Under the pieces are notes generated by a model. It made no database searches. It saw only the letters and a program-made list of their open reading frames with translations, and was not told the DNA's origin. A program made the position numbers and the translations under genes. Shown piece by piece: positions 46,908 through 56,711 of a stretch of 64,000 nt of DNA (positions are counted from its first letter, which is position 1; each line of letters starts with the position of its first letter). The stretch is taken from NCBI RefSeq assembly GCF_025562755.1, contig NZ_CP103300.1, positions 3,783,001 to 3,847,000 of the forward strand, read 5' to 3'. Source of the DNA: Endozoicomonas euniceicola (GTDB lineage Bacteria; Pseudomonadota; Gammaproteobacteria; Pseudomonadales; Endozoicomonadaceae).

Positions 46908-49247
46908 ATGGGCAAAAAAAATAACGCTTCAGTCTTTGTGTTTTCAAAAAAAATGCTGGCAGTGGTGTTGCTGCTGTGGCTGGCTGTCATTGTGGGCAGC
47001 GTCCGTGGAGAATGGGTAACACCAGCTTCTGCACATCAGAGCGGGATTGCCCATGTTGCTTCAAGGCTCTGGCTTCAGCAGCAACCCGTGCTTAAATCCG
47101 CTATGGATGAAAAAGTTGCGGTTTCAAAAAGATCGGCAACGGTGGTTATCCTGGTAGAAGACGACGGTTTTAGTGTACTGACCACTGAGCCGGTAGTTTT
47201 CACATGGCAGGATGCGTGCAATGCCACCACACTGTCCGACATGACCCGGCATCTGCGCTGCCACGATCCCAGTGCTTTGCTGACCGGGTTAAGAGCCACA
47301 CTGCAGTTTAGTCACAGCAGGGAGTCTGTGCAGGTGACCGGGTTTGCCTCGGTTTTGCAGGTGCAGACCACCGGGGGAACAGACCTGGCCATTGCCCCCT
47401 TTCAGAGTGATAGCCCGGGTCTGCCCGACCAGCAATATGAACAACAGTACAGAGCCATTCTGGAGTACCTGTCCCGGCAAAGGAGAAAGTCTGAAGGGAT
47501 AGACCGGCGAACAAGATGCTGGACAAACGCCATGTCAAGATTAGCCCCTGAAAAACCGGACGAAGTGTTAAGGCAGGAGCAGAAAATAAAGGAGCAGCGA
47601 GCGCCTGTCAGGTTCCATTACTCACTGGCACACCGTTTGGCCCCGCAGGATGAAACGTTCTGGTTTTTTACGGACAAGATGGAGGGAAGAAAAGTTGTGC
47701 TGACTCCCGACAATAACCTTTCTGCCTGCTCCCCTGTTTCCCTGCCATCGGGGAGCATGGTTGACCTGTCCAATGGTTCCAAAAGAAATTCTCCACCCGT
47801 TGATAAACCAGCAGCTACGAAGAGCAAAAAAAGAAAACTCAGCACCAGCACCAGTAATAGCGAGAGCCCGCAGAGTGTCACAAATCCGCAGACCGAGGGT
47901 TATCCCGTGATACCGGATATCCCCATAAAACAGGAAGAAAATGTCATTGAATTTGGTGAAAGAAAAGTCTTGACAAGTGCTGAACTGTTTGTAATCAAGC
48001 CGGAAAGCGGTATTACCAGAAAACCGCCAGAACCGCCTTTCAAAACAAATTGCAAGATTCAGGGTGCCCCAGCATTCTGGAAACTTTTTACTAAGAAAAA
48101 GCGACAGCAACTGGAAAACAGGATATTGGAATATATTAATAAAACCAATGAAGAAAGAGAGGCGCACATCGAAGGTCTGGTCAGAGAGGTGCGGTACGAG
48201 GCAAACGAGGGCGACCCTTACCAGGCTCTGGACGGGCAAAAGCATGTAGTAGCCGCCAAGAAACTGTCCAAGGGTACTGTACTGGGACATTACCGGGGCT
48301 CTCTCTGGTTGATAGATGAGAATGCCCCGTCTCCTGAGTGTGGTACGTTAGACCAGCAAATATCCTATTCCGTTAACTGTGACTACAAAGAAGAAGGAGA
48401 GAAAGCCGCGGATGATTGTCAGGAAATGTACTGGCTTTCAGGTTATGACGACGGCAATATTTTTTCCTGCATTAACGACTGTACCGTCACCAGTAATGCT
48501 GACCACGATACCGCTACTGTAGAGCCAAACGTCAGTTTCATTATTGTTTATATGGATGATTTCCCCGTGGTTATGGTCGTGACAACAGAGGATATCCCGG
48601 AGGGCAAAGGACTCTGGCTGAGCTATGGAGAACCTTACTGGGACTATAAAAACGAACCGGTTGTGGTGCCCGACGGTGATGACGATCATAGCGGAGCCGG
48701 GGCAAAAAACAAAAAATATAAGTGTGATGTGTGTGGAAGGGAGCTTGCTAATTCCGGAAACTTAGCAAGACACAAGCGCACCCACACCGGAGAGAAGCCT
48801 TATGAGTGCGATGTGTGTCAAAAGAGATTTTCTCAACTCAATCAACTCATAGTACACAAGATGCGCACCCACACCGGAGAGAAGCCTTATGGGTGTGATA
48901 TGTGTAAAAAGGGATTTACTGAATCCGGAGACTTAGCAAAACACAAGCGCACCCACACCGGAGAGAAGCCTTATGAGTGTGATGTGTGTCAAAAGAGGTT
49001 TGCTGTTCTCGGAGACTTGGCAAAACACAGGCGCACCCACACCGGAGAAAGGCCTTATGAGTGCGATGTGTGCCAAAAGGGATTTGCGTGCTCCAGTAAC
49101 CTCATAAGACACAAGCGCATCCACACCGGAAAGAAGCCTTATAAGTGCGATAAGTGCCAAAAGAGATTTTCTCGACTCGCACACCTCGTAAGTCACAAGT
49201 GCACCCAACACAAGAACCTTCCAACAGAGCAACCGCCACAGCAATAG
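46908..49247 (+). CDS. SZ19: exported SET/C2H2 zinc-finger protein, 6 fingers
   Basis: Intact, 779 residues. The signal peptide has the variant LLLWLAVIVGSVRG, and the mature start SAHQSGIAHV is private. The following N-terminal block is that of SZ6. Fingers: NSGNLAR, QLNQLIV (ending HKMRTH), ESGDLAK, VLGDLAK, CSSNLIR and RLAHLVS. The last linker is HTGKKP, and the last finger ends HKCTQH, adding a Cys between the zinc ligands. Fingers 1-2 match SZ12 and fingers 3-5 match SZ18. Confidence 0.9.
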   Translation: MGKKNNASVFVFSKKMLAVVLLLWLAVIVGSVRGEWVTPASAHQSGIAHVASRLWLQQQPVLKSAMDEKVAVSKRSATVVILVEDDGFSVLTTEPVVFTWQDACNATTLSDMTRHLRCHDPSALLTGLRATLQFSHSRESVQVTGFASVLQVQTTGGTDLAIAPFQSDSPGLPDQQYEQQYRAILEYLSRQRRKSEGIDRRTRCWTNAMSRLAPEKPDEVLRQEQKIKEQRAPVRFHYSLAHRLAPQDETFWFFTDKMEGRKVVLTPDNNLSACSPVSLPSGSMVDLSNGSKRNSPPVDKPAATKSKKRKLSTSTSNSESPQSVTNPQTEGYPVIPDIPIKQEENVIEFGERKVLTSAELFVIKPESGITRKPPEPPFKTNCKIQGAPAFWKLFTKKKRQQLENRILEYINKTNEEREAHIEGLVREVRYEANEGDPYQALDGQKHVVAAKKLSKGTVLGHYRGSLWLIDENAPSPECGTLDQQISYSVNCDYKEEGEKAADDCQEMYWLSGYDDGNIFSCINDCTVTSNADHDTATVEPNVSFIIVYMDDFPVVMVVTTEDIPEGKGLWLSYGEPYWDYKNEPVVVPDGDDDHSGAGAKNKKYKCDVCGRELANSGNLARHKRTHTGEKPYECDVCQKRFSQLNQLIVHKMRTHTGEKPYGCDMCKKGFTESGDLAKHKRTHTGEKPYECDVCQKRFAVLGDLAKHRRTHTGERPYECDVCQKGFACSSNLIRHKRIHTGKKPYKCDKCQKRFSRLAHLVSHKCTQHKNLPTEQPPQQ

Positions 49248-49524
49248 TCTACACTCCCGCCAAAACCACCCAATAGCCCAATTCTAATGACTCCGTAATG
49301 GGCAAAAAAAATAACGCTTCAGTCTTTGTGTTTTCAAAAAAAATGCTGGCAGTGGTGTTTCTGCTGTGGCTGGCTGTCATGGTGGACAATACCCGTGGAG
49401 AATGGGTAACACCAGCTTCTGTACATCAGGGGGGGATTGCCCATGTTGCTTCAAGGCTCTGGCTTCAGCAACAACCCGTGCTTAAATCCGCTATGGATGA
49501 AAAAGTGGTAGTGGGGTAAACCTG

Positions 49525-49978
49525 TTATATTGCATGGATGTCAATGCCAAATTCGATTTTGTTGATCAACAGGCCAATAACAATATCGTGCATTTGCTCT
49601 AACTTTGAAAAACATATTGTCTTTCTGGTCAGACGCTTAATCCAAGTTCTAAAATTCAGGTTTTTACGTTCAATTTTCTGAGTATTCTCTTTTCCGATGA
49701 TGTGACTACTTTCGTCGATATTACGCTCATAGGCTCCCCCAATCATCAGTATAAAATTTCTTGATACCAAATGGCTCAAGAAGCTCTTTTAGTTTTTTGA
49801 AAACCTCATCCTTTCGTTTCCCAAAAACGTAAGCCAAAACAGTATTGGTCGCATGATCAACTGCATGCCAAAGCCAACGCTGGTTACTTTTTTCAAACAC
49901 ATAAGACCACTGTTCATCTATCTCGGCCTCTTGGCAGGCGAGGCCTACGTGAATTACAGCACCCGTTCCAAGATCCAT
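49525..49978 (-). pseudogene. insB: IS1 insB with a 1-bp insertion
   Basis: This is the same sequence as the insB at 31075-31527 except for a fifth C at 49736-49740 (four in the other copy). The extra base shifts the frame within TDDWGAYER. The N-terminal part stops soon after TDDWG and the C-terminal part (AYERNIDESSHIIGKENTQ...) is open in another frame. The element is therefore probably unable to transpose unless complemented. Confidence 0.88.
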
Positions 49979-49994
49979 TTTCTGAATATTGGGA

Positions 49995-50288
49995 TTAACT
50001 TGAACTAAGCCTTTCTCTTTTTTTTAATGTGTTTATTACTGTTTTTTTATTGATTCCTAAAACCCTGCTTGTATCCCTGATGCCGCCACCATTAATTGCC
50101 ATATCGACGACTTTTTCTTTAACGCCTGGCTCATAAGCTTTGTACCGGTACTCAAGCATAAAGGACTTGGTTTCACATTCAGCATTACAGCAAAAGTAGC
50201 GAGGAACATTATGAGCACTGTAGCCAAAGCTTTTAACGTTATTACCGCCACATTTAGGGCAGTGAACTGGTGTGGAGCACATTTTCAT
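49995..50288 (-). CDS. insA: IS1 InsA, DNA-binding regulator
   Basis: Ninety-seven residues, identical in predicted sequence to the InsA at 31544-31837 apart from one silent-looking base difference near CPKCGGN(D/N)V, where Asn replaces Asp. The zinc-ribbon and helix-turn-helix are intact. The A8 run at its 3' end is unchanged. Confidence 0.9.
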   Translation of the reverse strand: MKMCSTPVHCPKCGGNNVKSFGYSAHNVPRYFCCNAECETKSFMLEYRYKAYEPGVKEKVVDMAINGGGIRDTSRVLGINKKTVINTLKKRERLSSS

Positions 50289-51596
50289 ATCGCTCTATGA
50301 TAAATACGGCATACGCCGTATTTTAGCAAACAACTACAAAATATCAGGTTTGCCCCACTACCATAAAACCAATGAAGAAAGAGTGGCGCACATCGAAGGT
50401 CTGGTTAGAGAGGTGCGTTACGAGGCAAACGAGGGCGACCCTTACCAGGCTCTGGACGGGCAAAAGCATGTAGTAGCCGCCAAGAAACTGTCCAAGGGTA
50501 CTGTACTGGGACATTACCGGGGCTCTCTCTGGTTGATAGATGAGAATGCTCCATCTCCGGAGTGTGGTACATTAGACCAGCAAATATCCTATTCCGTTAA
50601 CTGTGACTACAAAGGAGAAGAAGCCACGGATGATTGTCAGGAAATGTACTGGCTTTCAGGTTATGACGATGGCAATATTTTTTCCTGCGTTAACGACTGT
50701 ACCGTCACCAGCAATGCCGACGACAATACCGGTACTTTAGAGCCAAACGTCAGTTTCATTATTGTTTATATGGATGATTTCCCCGTGGTTATGGTCGTGA
50801 CAACAGAGGATATCCCGGAGGGCAAAGGACTCTGGCTGAGCTATGGAGAACCTTACTGGGACTATAAAAACGAACCGGTTGTGGTGCCCGACGGTGATGA
50901 CGATCATAGCGGAGCCGGGGCAAAAAACAAAAAATGTGTGTGTGATGTGTGTGGAAGGGAGCTTGCTAATTCCGGAAACTTAGCAAGACACAAGCGCACC
51001 CACACCGAAGATAAGCCTTATAAGTGCGATGTGTGTCAAAAGAGATTTGCTTACTCCAGTAACCTCTTAAGACATCAGCGCACCCATACCGGAGATAAGC
51101 CTTATGAGTGTGATGAGTGTAAAAGGAGATTTTCTCTACTCAATTACCTCATAGTACACAAACGCACTCACACCGGGGAGAAGCCTTATAAGTGTGATGT
51201 GTGTCAAAAGGGATTTGCTGTTTTAGGAAGCTTAATAAGACACAAACGCACCCACTCCAGAGAGAAGCCTTATAAGTGCGATGTGTGTCAAAAGGGATTC
51301 GCTGCTTCCGGAGATTTAGCAAGACACAAGCGCACCCACACCGGAGAGAAGCCTTATGAGTGCGATAAGTGCCAAAAGAGATTTACTGACTCGGGAAACT
51401 TAGCAGCACACAAACGAACCCACACCGGAGAGAGGCCTTATGAGTGCGATGTGTGTGAAAATAGATTTGCTTGCTCCAATAACCTCGCAAGACACAAGCG
51501 CACTCAACACAAGGAATCCCCAACAGAACAACCACCACAGCAATAGTCTACACTCCCGCCAAAACCACCCAATAGCCCAATTCTAATGACTCCGTA

Positions 51597-54023
51597 ATGG
51601 GCAAAAAAAATAACGCTTCAGTCTTTGTGCTTTCAAAAAAAATGCTGGCAGTGGTGTTTCTGCTGTGGCTGGCTGTCATGGTGGACAATACCCGTGGAGA
51701 ATGGGTAACACCAGCTTCTGTACATCAGGGCGGGATTGCCCATGTTGCTTCAAGGCTCTGGCTTCAGCAGCAGCCCGTGCTTAAATCCGCTATGGATGAA
51801 AAAGTTGCGGTTTCAAAAAGATCGGCAACGGTGGTTATTCTGATAGAAGACGACGGTTTTAGTGTACTGACCACTGAGCCGGCAGTCTTCACATGGCAGG
51901 ATGCGTGCAATGCCACCACGCTTTCCGACATGACCCGGCATCTGCGCTGCCACGACCCTAATGCCCTGCTGACCGGGTTAAGAGCCACACTGCAGTTTAG
52001 TCACAGTGGGGAGTCTGTGCAGGTGACCGGGTTTGCCTCGGTTTTGCAGGTGCAGACCACCGGGGGAACAGACCTGGCCATTGCTCCCTTTCAGAGTGAT
52101 AGCCCGGGTCTGCCCGACCAGCAATATGAACAACAATACAGAGCCATTCTGGAGTACCTGTCCCGGCAAAGGAGAAAGTCTGAAGAGATAGACCGGCAAA
52201 CAAGATGCTGGACAAACGCTATGTCAAGGTTAGCCCCTGAAAAACCGGACGAAGTGTTAAGGCAGGAGCAGAAAATAAAGGAGCTGCGAGCGCCCGTCAG
52301 GTTCCATTACTCACTGGCACACCGTTCGGCCCCGCAGGATGAAACGTTCTGGTTTTTTACGGACAAGATGGAGGGAAGAAAAGTTGTGTTGACTCCCGAC
52401 AATAACCTTTCTGCCTGCACTCCTGTTTCCCTGCCATCGGGGAGCATGGCTGACCTGTCCAATGGTTCCAAAAGAAATCCTCCACCCGTTGATAAACCAG
52501 CAGCTACGAAGAGCAAAAAAAGAAAACTCAGCACCAGCACCAGCACCAGTAATAGCGAGAGCCCGCAGAGTGTCACAAATCCGCAGACCGGGGGTTATCC
52601 CGTGATACCGGATATCCCCATAAAACAGGAAGAAAATGTCATTGAATTTGGTGAAAGAAAAGTCTTGACAAGTGCTGAACTGTTTATCATCAAGCCGGAA
52701 AGCGGTATTACCAGAAAACCGCCAGAACCGCCTTTCAAAACAAATTGCAAGATTCAGGGTGCCCCGGCATTCTGGAAACTTTTTACTAAGAAAAAGCGAC
52801 AGCAACTGGAAAACAGGATATTGGAATATATTAATAAAACCAATGAAGAAAGAGAGGCGCACATCGAAGGTCTGGTTAGAGAGGTGCGGTACGAGGCAAA
52901 CGAGGGCGACCCTTACCAGGCTCTGGACGGGCAAAGGCATGTAGTAGCCGCCAAAAAACTGTCCAAGGGTGCTGTACTGGGACATTACCGGGGCTCTCTC
53001 TGGTTGATAGATGAGAATGCCCCGTCTCCTGAGTGTGGTACGTTAGACCAGCAAATATCCTATTCCGTTAACTGTGACTACAAAGAAGAAGGAGAGAAAG
53101 CCGCGGATGATTGTCAGGAAATGTACTGGCTTTCAGGTTATGACGACGGCAATATTTTTTCCTGCATTAACGACTGTACCGTCACCAGTAATGCTGACCA
53201 CGATACCGCTACTGTAGAGCCAAACGTCAGTTTCATTATTGTTTATATGGATGATTTCCCCGTGGTTATGGTCGTGACAACAGAGGATATCCCGGAGGGC
53301 AAAGGACTCTGGCTGAGCTATGGAGAACCTTACTGGGACTATAAAAACAAACCGGTTGTGGTGCCCGAAGATAAAGATGGTCGTAGCGGAGCCAGGGCAA
53401 AAAACAAAAAATGGGTGTGTGATGAGTGCGGAAGGGAGTTGGCTAATTCCAGAAACCTTGTAAGGCACAAGCTCACCCACACCGGAGAGAAGCCTTATGA
53501 GTGTGATGTGTGTCAAAAGAGGTTTGCTGTTCTCGGAGACTTGGCAAAACACAGGCGCACCCACACCGGAGAAAGGCCTTATGAGTGCGATGTGTGCCAA
53601 AAGAGATTTGCCTCCTCCAGTAACTTCGCAAGACACAGGCGCCACCACACAGGAGAGAGGCCTTATGAGTGCGATGTGTGTCAAAAGAGATTTGCAGCTT
53701 CCGGAGACTTGACAAAACACAGGCGCCACCACACAGGAGAGAGGCCTTATGAGTGCGATGTGTGTCAAAAGAGATTTGCAGCTTCCGGAGACTTGACAAA
53801 ACACAGGCGCTACCATACCGGAGAGAAGCCTTATGAGTGCGATGTGTGTCAAAAGAGATTTGCTCGCTCCGAAGGCCTCACAAGACACAAGCGCACCCAC
53901 ACCGGAGAGAGGCCTTATGAGTGCGATGTGTGTCAAAAGAGATTTACTATTTCCAGTAACCTCTCAAAACACAAGCGCACCCAACACAAGAACCTTCCAA
54001 CAGAGCAACCGCCACAGCAATAG
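51597..54023 (+). CDS. SZ21: exported SET/C2H2 zinc-finger protein, 7 fingers
   Basis: Intact, 808 residues. Fingers: NSRNLVR, VLGDLAK, SSSNFAR, ASGDLTK, ASGDLTK, RSEGLTR and ISSNLSK. Fingers 4 and 5 have identical helices. Several linkers are TGERP and finger ends HRRHH or HRRYH, a subtype shared with SZ11 and SZ22. The segment before the fingers is PEDKDGRSGARAKNKKWVCDEC, and an acidic-to-basic change (YKNKPVV) is private. The SET start RHVVAAKKLSKGAVLG matches SZ12; FSCIND matches SZ14 and SZ19. Confidence 0.9.
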   Translation: MGKKNNASVFVLSKKMLAVVFLLWLAVMVDNTRGEWVTPASVHQGGIAHVASRLWLQQQPVLKSAMDEKVAVSKRSATVVILIEDDGFSVLTTEPAVFTWQDACNATTLSDMTRHLRCHDPNALLTGLRATLQFSHSGESVQVTGFASVLQVQTTGGTDLAIAPFQSDSPGLPDQQYEQQYRAILEYLSRQRRKSEEIDRQTRCWTNAMSRLAPEKPDEVLRQEQKIKELRAPVRFHYSLAHRSAPQDETFWFFTDKMEGRKVVLTPDNNLSACTPVSLPSGSMADLSNGSKRNPPPVDKPAATKSKKRKLSTSTSTSNSESPQSVTNPQTGGYPVIPDIPIKQEENVIEFGERKVLTSAELFIIKPESGITRKPPEPPFKTNCKIQGAPAFWKLFTKKKRQQLENRILEYINKTNEEREAHIEGLVREVRYEANEGDPYQALDGQRHVVAAKKLSKGAVLGHYRGSLWLIDENAPSPECGTLDQQISYSVNCDYKEEGEKAADDCQEMYWLSGYDDGNIFSCINDCTVTSNADHDTATVEPNVSFIIVYMDDFPVVMVVTTEDIPEGKGLWLSYGEPYWDYKNKPVVVPEDKDGRSGARAKNKKWVCDECGRELANSRNLVRHKLTHTGEKPYECDVCQKRFAVLGDLAKHRRTHTGERPYECDVCQKRFASSSNFARHRRHHTGERPYECDVCQKRFAASGDLTKHRRHHTGERPYECDVCQKRFAASGDLTKHRRYHTGEKPYECDVCQKRFARSEGLTRHKRTHTGERPYECDVCQKRFTISSNLSKHKRTQHKNLPTEQPPQQ

Positions 54024-54079
54024 TCTACACTCCCGCCAAAATCACCCAATAGCCCAATTCTACGGACACCACAATGGGC

Positions 54080-54086
54080 AAAAAAA
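54080..54086 (+). other. A7 tract: 1-bp contraction at the start of SZ22
   Basis: The run after ATGGGC (ATG at 54074) is seven A residues instead of eight, as at 22446-22452. The first ATG is thereby out of frame with the rest of the gene. Confidence 0.9.
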
Positions 54087-54117
54087 TAACGCTCCAGTCT
54101 TTGTGTTTTCAAAAAAA

Positions 54118-56661
54118 ATGTTGGCAGCGGTGTTTCTGCTGTGGCTGGCTGTCATGGTGGACAGTGCCCGCGGAGAATGGGTAACACCAGCTTCTGTACA
54201 TCAGGGCGGGATTGCCCATGTTGCTTCAAGGCTCTGGCTTCAGCAGCAACCCGTGCTTAAATCCGCTATGGATGAAAAAGTTGCGGTTTCAAAAAGATCG
54301 GCAACGGTGGTTATCCTGGTAGAAGACGACGGTTTTAGTGTACTGGCCACTGAGCCAGCAGTCTTCACATGGCAGGATGCGTGCAATGCCACCACGCTTT
54401 CCGACATGACCCGGCATCTGCGCTGCCACGACCCTAATGCCCTGCTGACCGGGTTAAGAGCCACACTGCAGTTTAGTCACAGTGGGGAGTCTGTGCAGGT
54501 GACCGGGTTTGCGTCGGTTTTGCAGGTACAGACCACCGGGGGAACAGACCTGGCCATTGCTCCTTTTCAGAGTGATAGCCCGGGTCTTCCCGACCAGCAA
54601 TATGAACAACAGTACAGAGCCATTCTGGAGTACCTGTCCCGGCAAAGGAGAAAGTCTGAAGAGATAGACCGGCGAACAAGATGCTGGACAAACGCTATGT
54701 CAAGGTTAGCCCCTGAAAAACCGGACGAAGTGTTAAGGCAGGAGCAGAAAATAAAGGAGCTGCGAGCGCCCGTCAGGTTCCATTACTCACTGGCACACCG
54801 TTCGGCCCCGCAGGATGAAACGTTCTGGTTTTTTACGGACAAGATGGAGGGAAGAAAAGTTGTGTTGACTCCCGACAATAATCTTTCTGCCTGCTCCCCT
54901 GTTTCCCTGCCATCGGGGAGCATGGTTGACCTGTCTAATGGTTCCAAAAGAAATCCTCCACCCGTTGATAAACCAGCAGCTACGAAGAGCAAAAAAAGAA
55001 AACTCAGCACCAGCACCAGCACCAGTAATAGCGAGAGCCCGCAGAGTGTCACAAATCCGCAGACCGAGGGTTATCCCGTGATACCGGATATCCCCATAAA
55101 ACAGGAAGAAAATGTCATTGAATTTGGTGAAAGAAAAGTCTTGACAAGTGCTGAACTGTTTATCATCAAGCCAGAAAGCGGTATTACCAGAAAACCGCCA
55201 GAACCGCCTTTCAAAACAAATTGCAAGATTCTGGGTGCCCCGGCATTCTGGAAACTTTTTACTAAGAAAAAGCGACAGCAACTGAAAAACAGGATATTGG
55301 AATATATTAATAAAACCAATGAAGAAAGAGTGGCGCACATCGAAGGTCTGGTTAGAGAGGTGCGGTACGAGGCAAACGAGGGCGACCCTTACCAGGCTCT
55401 GGACGGGCAAAGGCATGTGGTAGCCGCCAAAAAATTGTCCAAGGGTACTGTACTGGGACATTACCGGGGCTCTCTCTGGTTGATAGATGAGAATGCCCCA
55501 TCTCCGGAGTGTGGTACATTAGATCAGCAAATATCCTATTCCGTTAACTGTGACTACAAAGGAGAAGAAGCCACGGATGATTGTCAGGAAATGTACTGGC
55601 TTTCAGGTTATGACGACGGCAATATTTTTTCCTGCGTTAACGACTGTACCGTCACCAGTAATGCTGACCACGATACCGCTACTGTAGAGCCAAACGTCAG
55701 TTTCATCACTGTTTATATGGATGATTTCCCCGTGGTTATGGTCGTGACAACAGAGGATATCCCGGAGGGCAAAGGACTCTGGCTGAGCTATGGAAAACCT
55801 TATTGGGACTATAAAAACGAACCGGTTGTGGTGCCCGACGGTGATGACGATCATAGCGGAGCCGGGGCAAAAAACAGAAAATATAAGTGTGATTTGTGTG
55901 GAAGGGAGTTGGCTCATTTCGGAAGCCTCGTAAGACACAAACGCACCCACACCGGAGAGAAGTCTCATGAGTGCGATGTGTGTGGAAAGAAGTTTGCTCG
56001 TTCCGGAACTCTCACAAGACACAAGTTCTGCCACACCGGGAAGAAGCCTTATAAGTGCGATGTGTGTAAAAAGAGATTTATTCAACCCAATCACCTCAAA
56101 GACCACGAACGTACCCATACTGGGGAGAGGCCTTATGAGTGCGATGTGTGTCAAAAGAGATTTGTTAACTCCGGAAACTTGGCAGCACACAGGCTCAGAC
56201 ACACCGGGGAAAAGCCTCATGAGTGCGATCTGTGTCAAAAGAGATTTGCCTGCTCCAGTAACTTCGTAAGACACAGGCGCACCCACACCGGAGATAAGCC
56301 TTATAAGTGCGATGTGTGTCCAAAGAGATTTGCAGCTTCCGGAGACTTGACAAAACACAGGCGCCACCACACAGGAGAGAGGCCTTATGAGTGCGATGTG
56401 TGTCAAAAGAGATTTGTTTGCTCCAGTAACTTAGTAAGACACAAGCGCACCCACACCGGAGATAAGCCTTATGAGTGCGATAAGTGCCAAAAGAGATTTA
56501 CTGACTCCGGAAACTTAGCAAAACACAGGCGCTACCATTCCGGAGATAAGCCTTATGAGTGCGATAAGTGCCAAAAGAAATTTTTTCAACTCGCACACCT
56601 CGTAAGTCACAAGCGCATCCAACACAAGAACCTTCCAACAGAGCAACCGCCACAGCAATAG
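54118..56661 (+). CDS. SZ22: SET/C2H2 zinc-finger protein with altered start, 9 fingers
   Basis: The A7 tract throws the ATG at 54074 out of frame; the first in-frame Met at 54118 gives 847 residues starting in the signal-peptide core (MLAAVFLLWLAVMVDSARG). The frame is also open upstream across the spacer, but no plausible start lies there. Nine fingers: HFGSLVR, RSGTLTR, QPNHLKD, NSGNLAA, CSSNFVR, ASGDLTK, CSSNLVR, DSGNLAK and QLAHLVS. Finger 4 is the intact version of the finger disrupted in SZ5. Unusual linkers: HTGEKS, HTGKKP and HSGDKP. The SET region has FITVYMDD, shared with SZ23 next door. Confidence 0.75.
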   Translation: MLAAVFLLWLAVMVDSARGEWVTPASVHQGGIAHVASRLWLQQQPVLKSAMDEKVAVSKRSATVVILVEDDGFSVLATEPAVFTWQDACNATTLSDMTRHLRCHDPNALLTGLRATLQFSHSGESVQVTGFASVLQVQTTGGTDLAIAPFQSDSPGLPDQQYEQQYRAILEYLSRQRRKSEEIDRRTRCWTNAMSRLAPEKPDEVLRQEQKIKELRAPVRFHYSLAHRSAPQDETFWFFTDKMEGRKVVLTPDNNLSACSPVSLPSGSMVDLSNGSKRNPPPVDKPAATKSKKRKLSTSTSTSNSESPQSVTNPQTEGYPVIPDIPIKQEENVIEFGERKVLTSAELFIIKPESGITRKPPEPPFKTNCKILGAPAFWKLFTKKKRQQLKNRILEYINKTNEERVAHIEGLVREVRYEANEGDPYQALDGQRHVVAAKKLSKGTVLGHYRGSLWLIDENAPSPECGTLDQQISYSVNCDYKGEEATDDCQEMYWLSGYDDGNIFSCVNDCTVTSNADHDTATVEPNVSFITVYMDDFPVVMVVTTEDIPEGKGLWLSYGKPYWDYKNEPVVVPDGDDDHSGAGAKNRKYKCDLCGRELAHFGSLVRHKRTHTGEKSHECDVCGKKFARSGTLTRHKFCHTGKKPYKCDVCKKRFIQPNHLKDHERTHTGERPYECDVCQKRFVNSGNLAAHRLRHTGEKPHECDLCQKRFACSSNFVRHRRTHTGDKPYKCDVCPKRFAASGDLTKHRRHHTGERPYECDVCQKRFVCSSNLVRHKRTHTGDKPYECDKCQKRFTDSGNLAKHRRYHSGDKPYECDKCQKKFFQLAHLVSHKRIQHKNLPTEQPPQQ

Positions 56662-56711
56662 TCTACACTCCCGCCAAAATCACCCAATAGCCCAATTCTA
56701 CGGACTCCACA

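Larger units (their letters stand above)
49508..50362 (-). mobile_element. IS1-family insertion sequence, copy 2
   Basis: This 855-bp element has the same ends as the copy at 31057-31911 and only a handful of base differences from it. There is no target duplication (left GAAAAAGT, right ATAAAACC); the flanks are parts of one unit separated by a deletion, which points to IS1-mediated adjacent deletion after insertion. The two IS1 copies are in the same orientation 18.45 kb apart. Confidence 0.93.
49298..51546 (+). pseudogene. SZ20: SET/C2H2 gene with IS1 replacing its centre
   Basis: The 5' piece (49298-49507) codes for the signal peptide and about 36 further residues, then runs into the IS1. 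The gene resumes at 50363 in NKTNEERVAHIEGLV, just before the SET domain. About 1.2 kb encoding most of the N-terminal region, the nuclear localisation motif and the IKQE motif is lost. The SET domain and seven fingers survive (NSGNLAR, YSSNLLR, LLNYLIV, VLGSLIR, ASGDLAR, DSGNLAA, CSNNLAR). The 3' part is open from 50272, inside the IS1, and could be expressed only as a leaderless-type fragment. The linkers HTEDKP and HSREKP are private. Confidence 0.9.
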
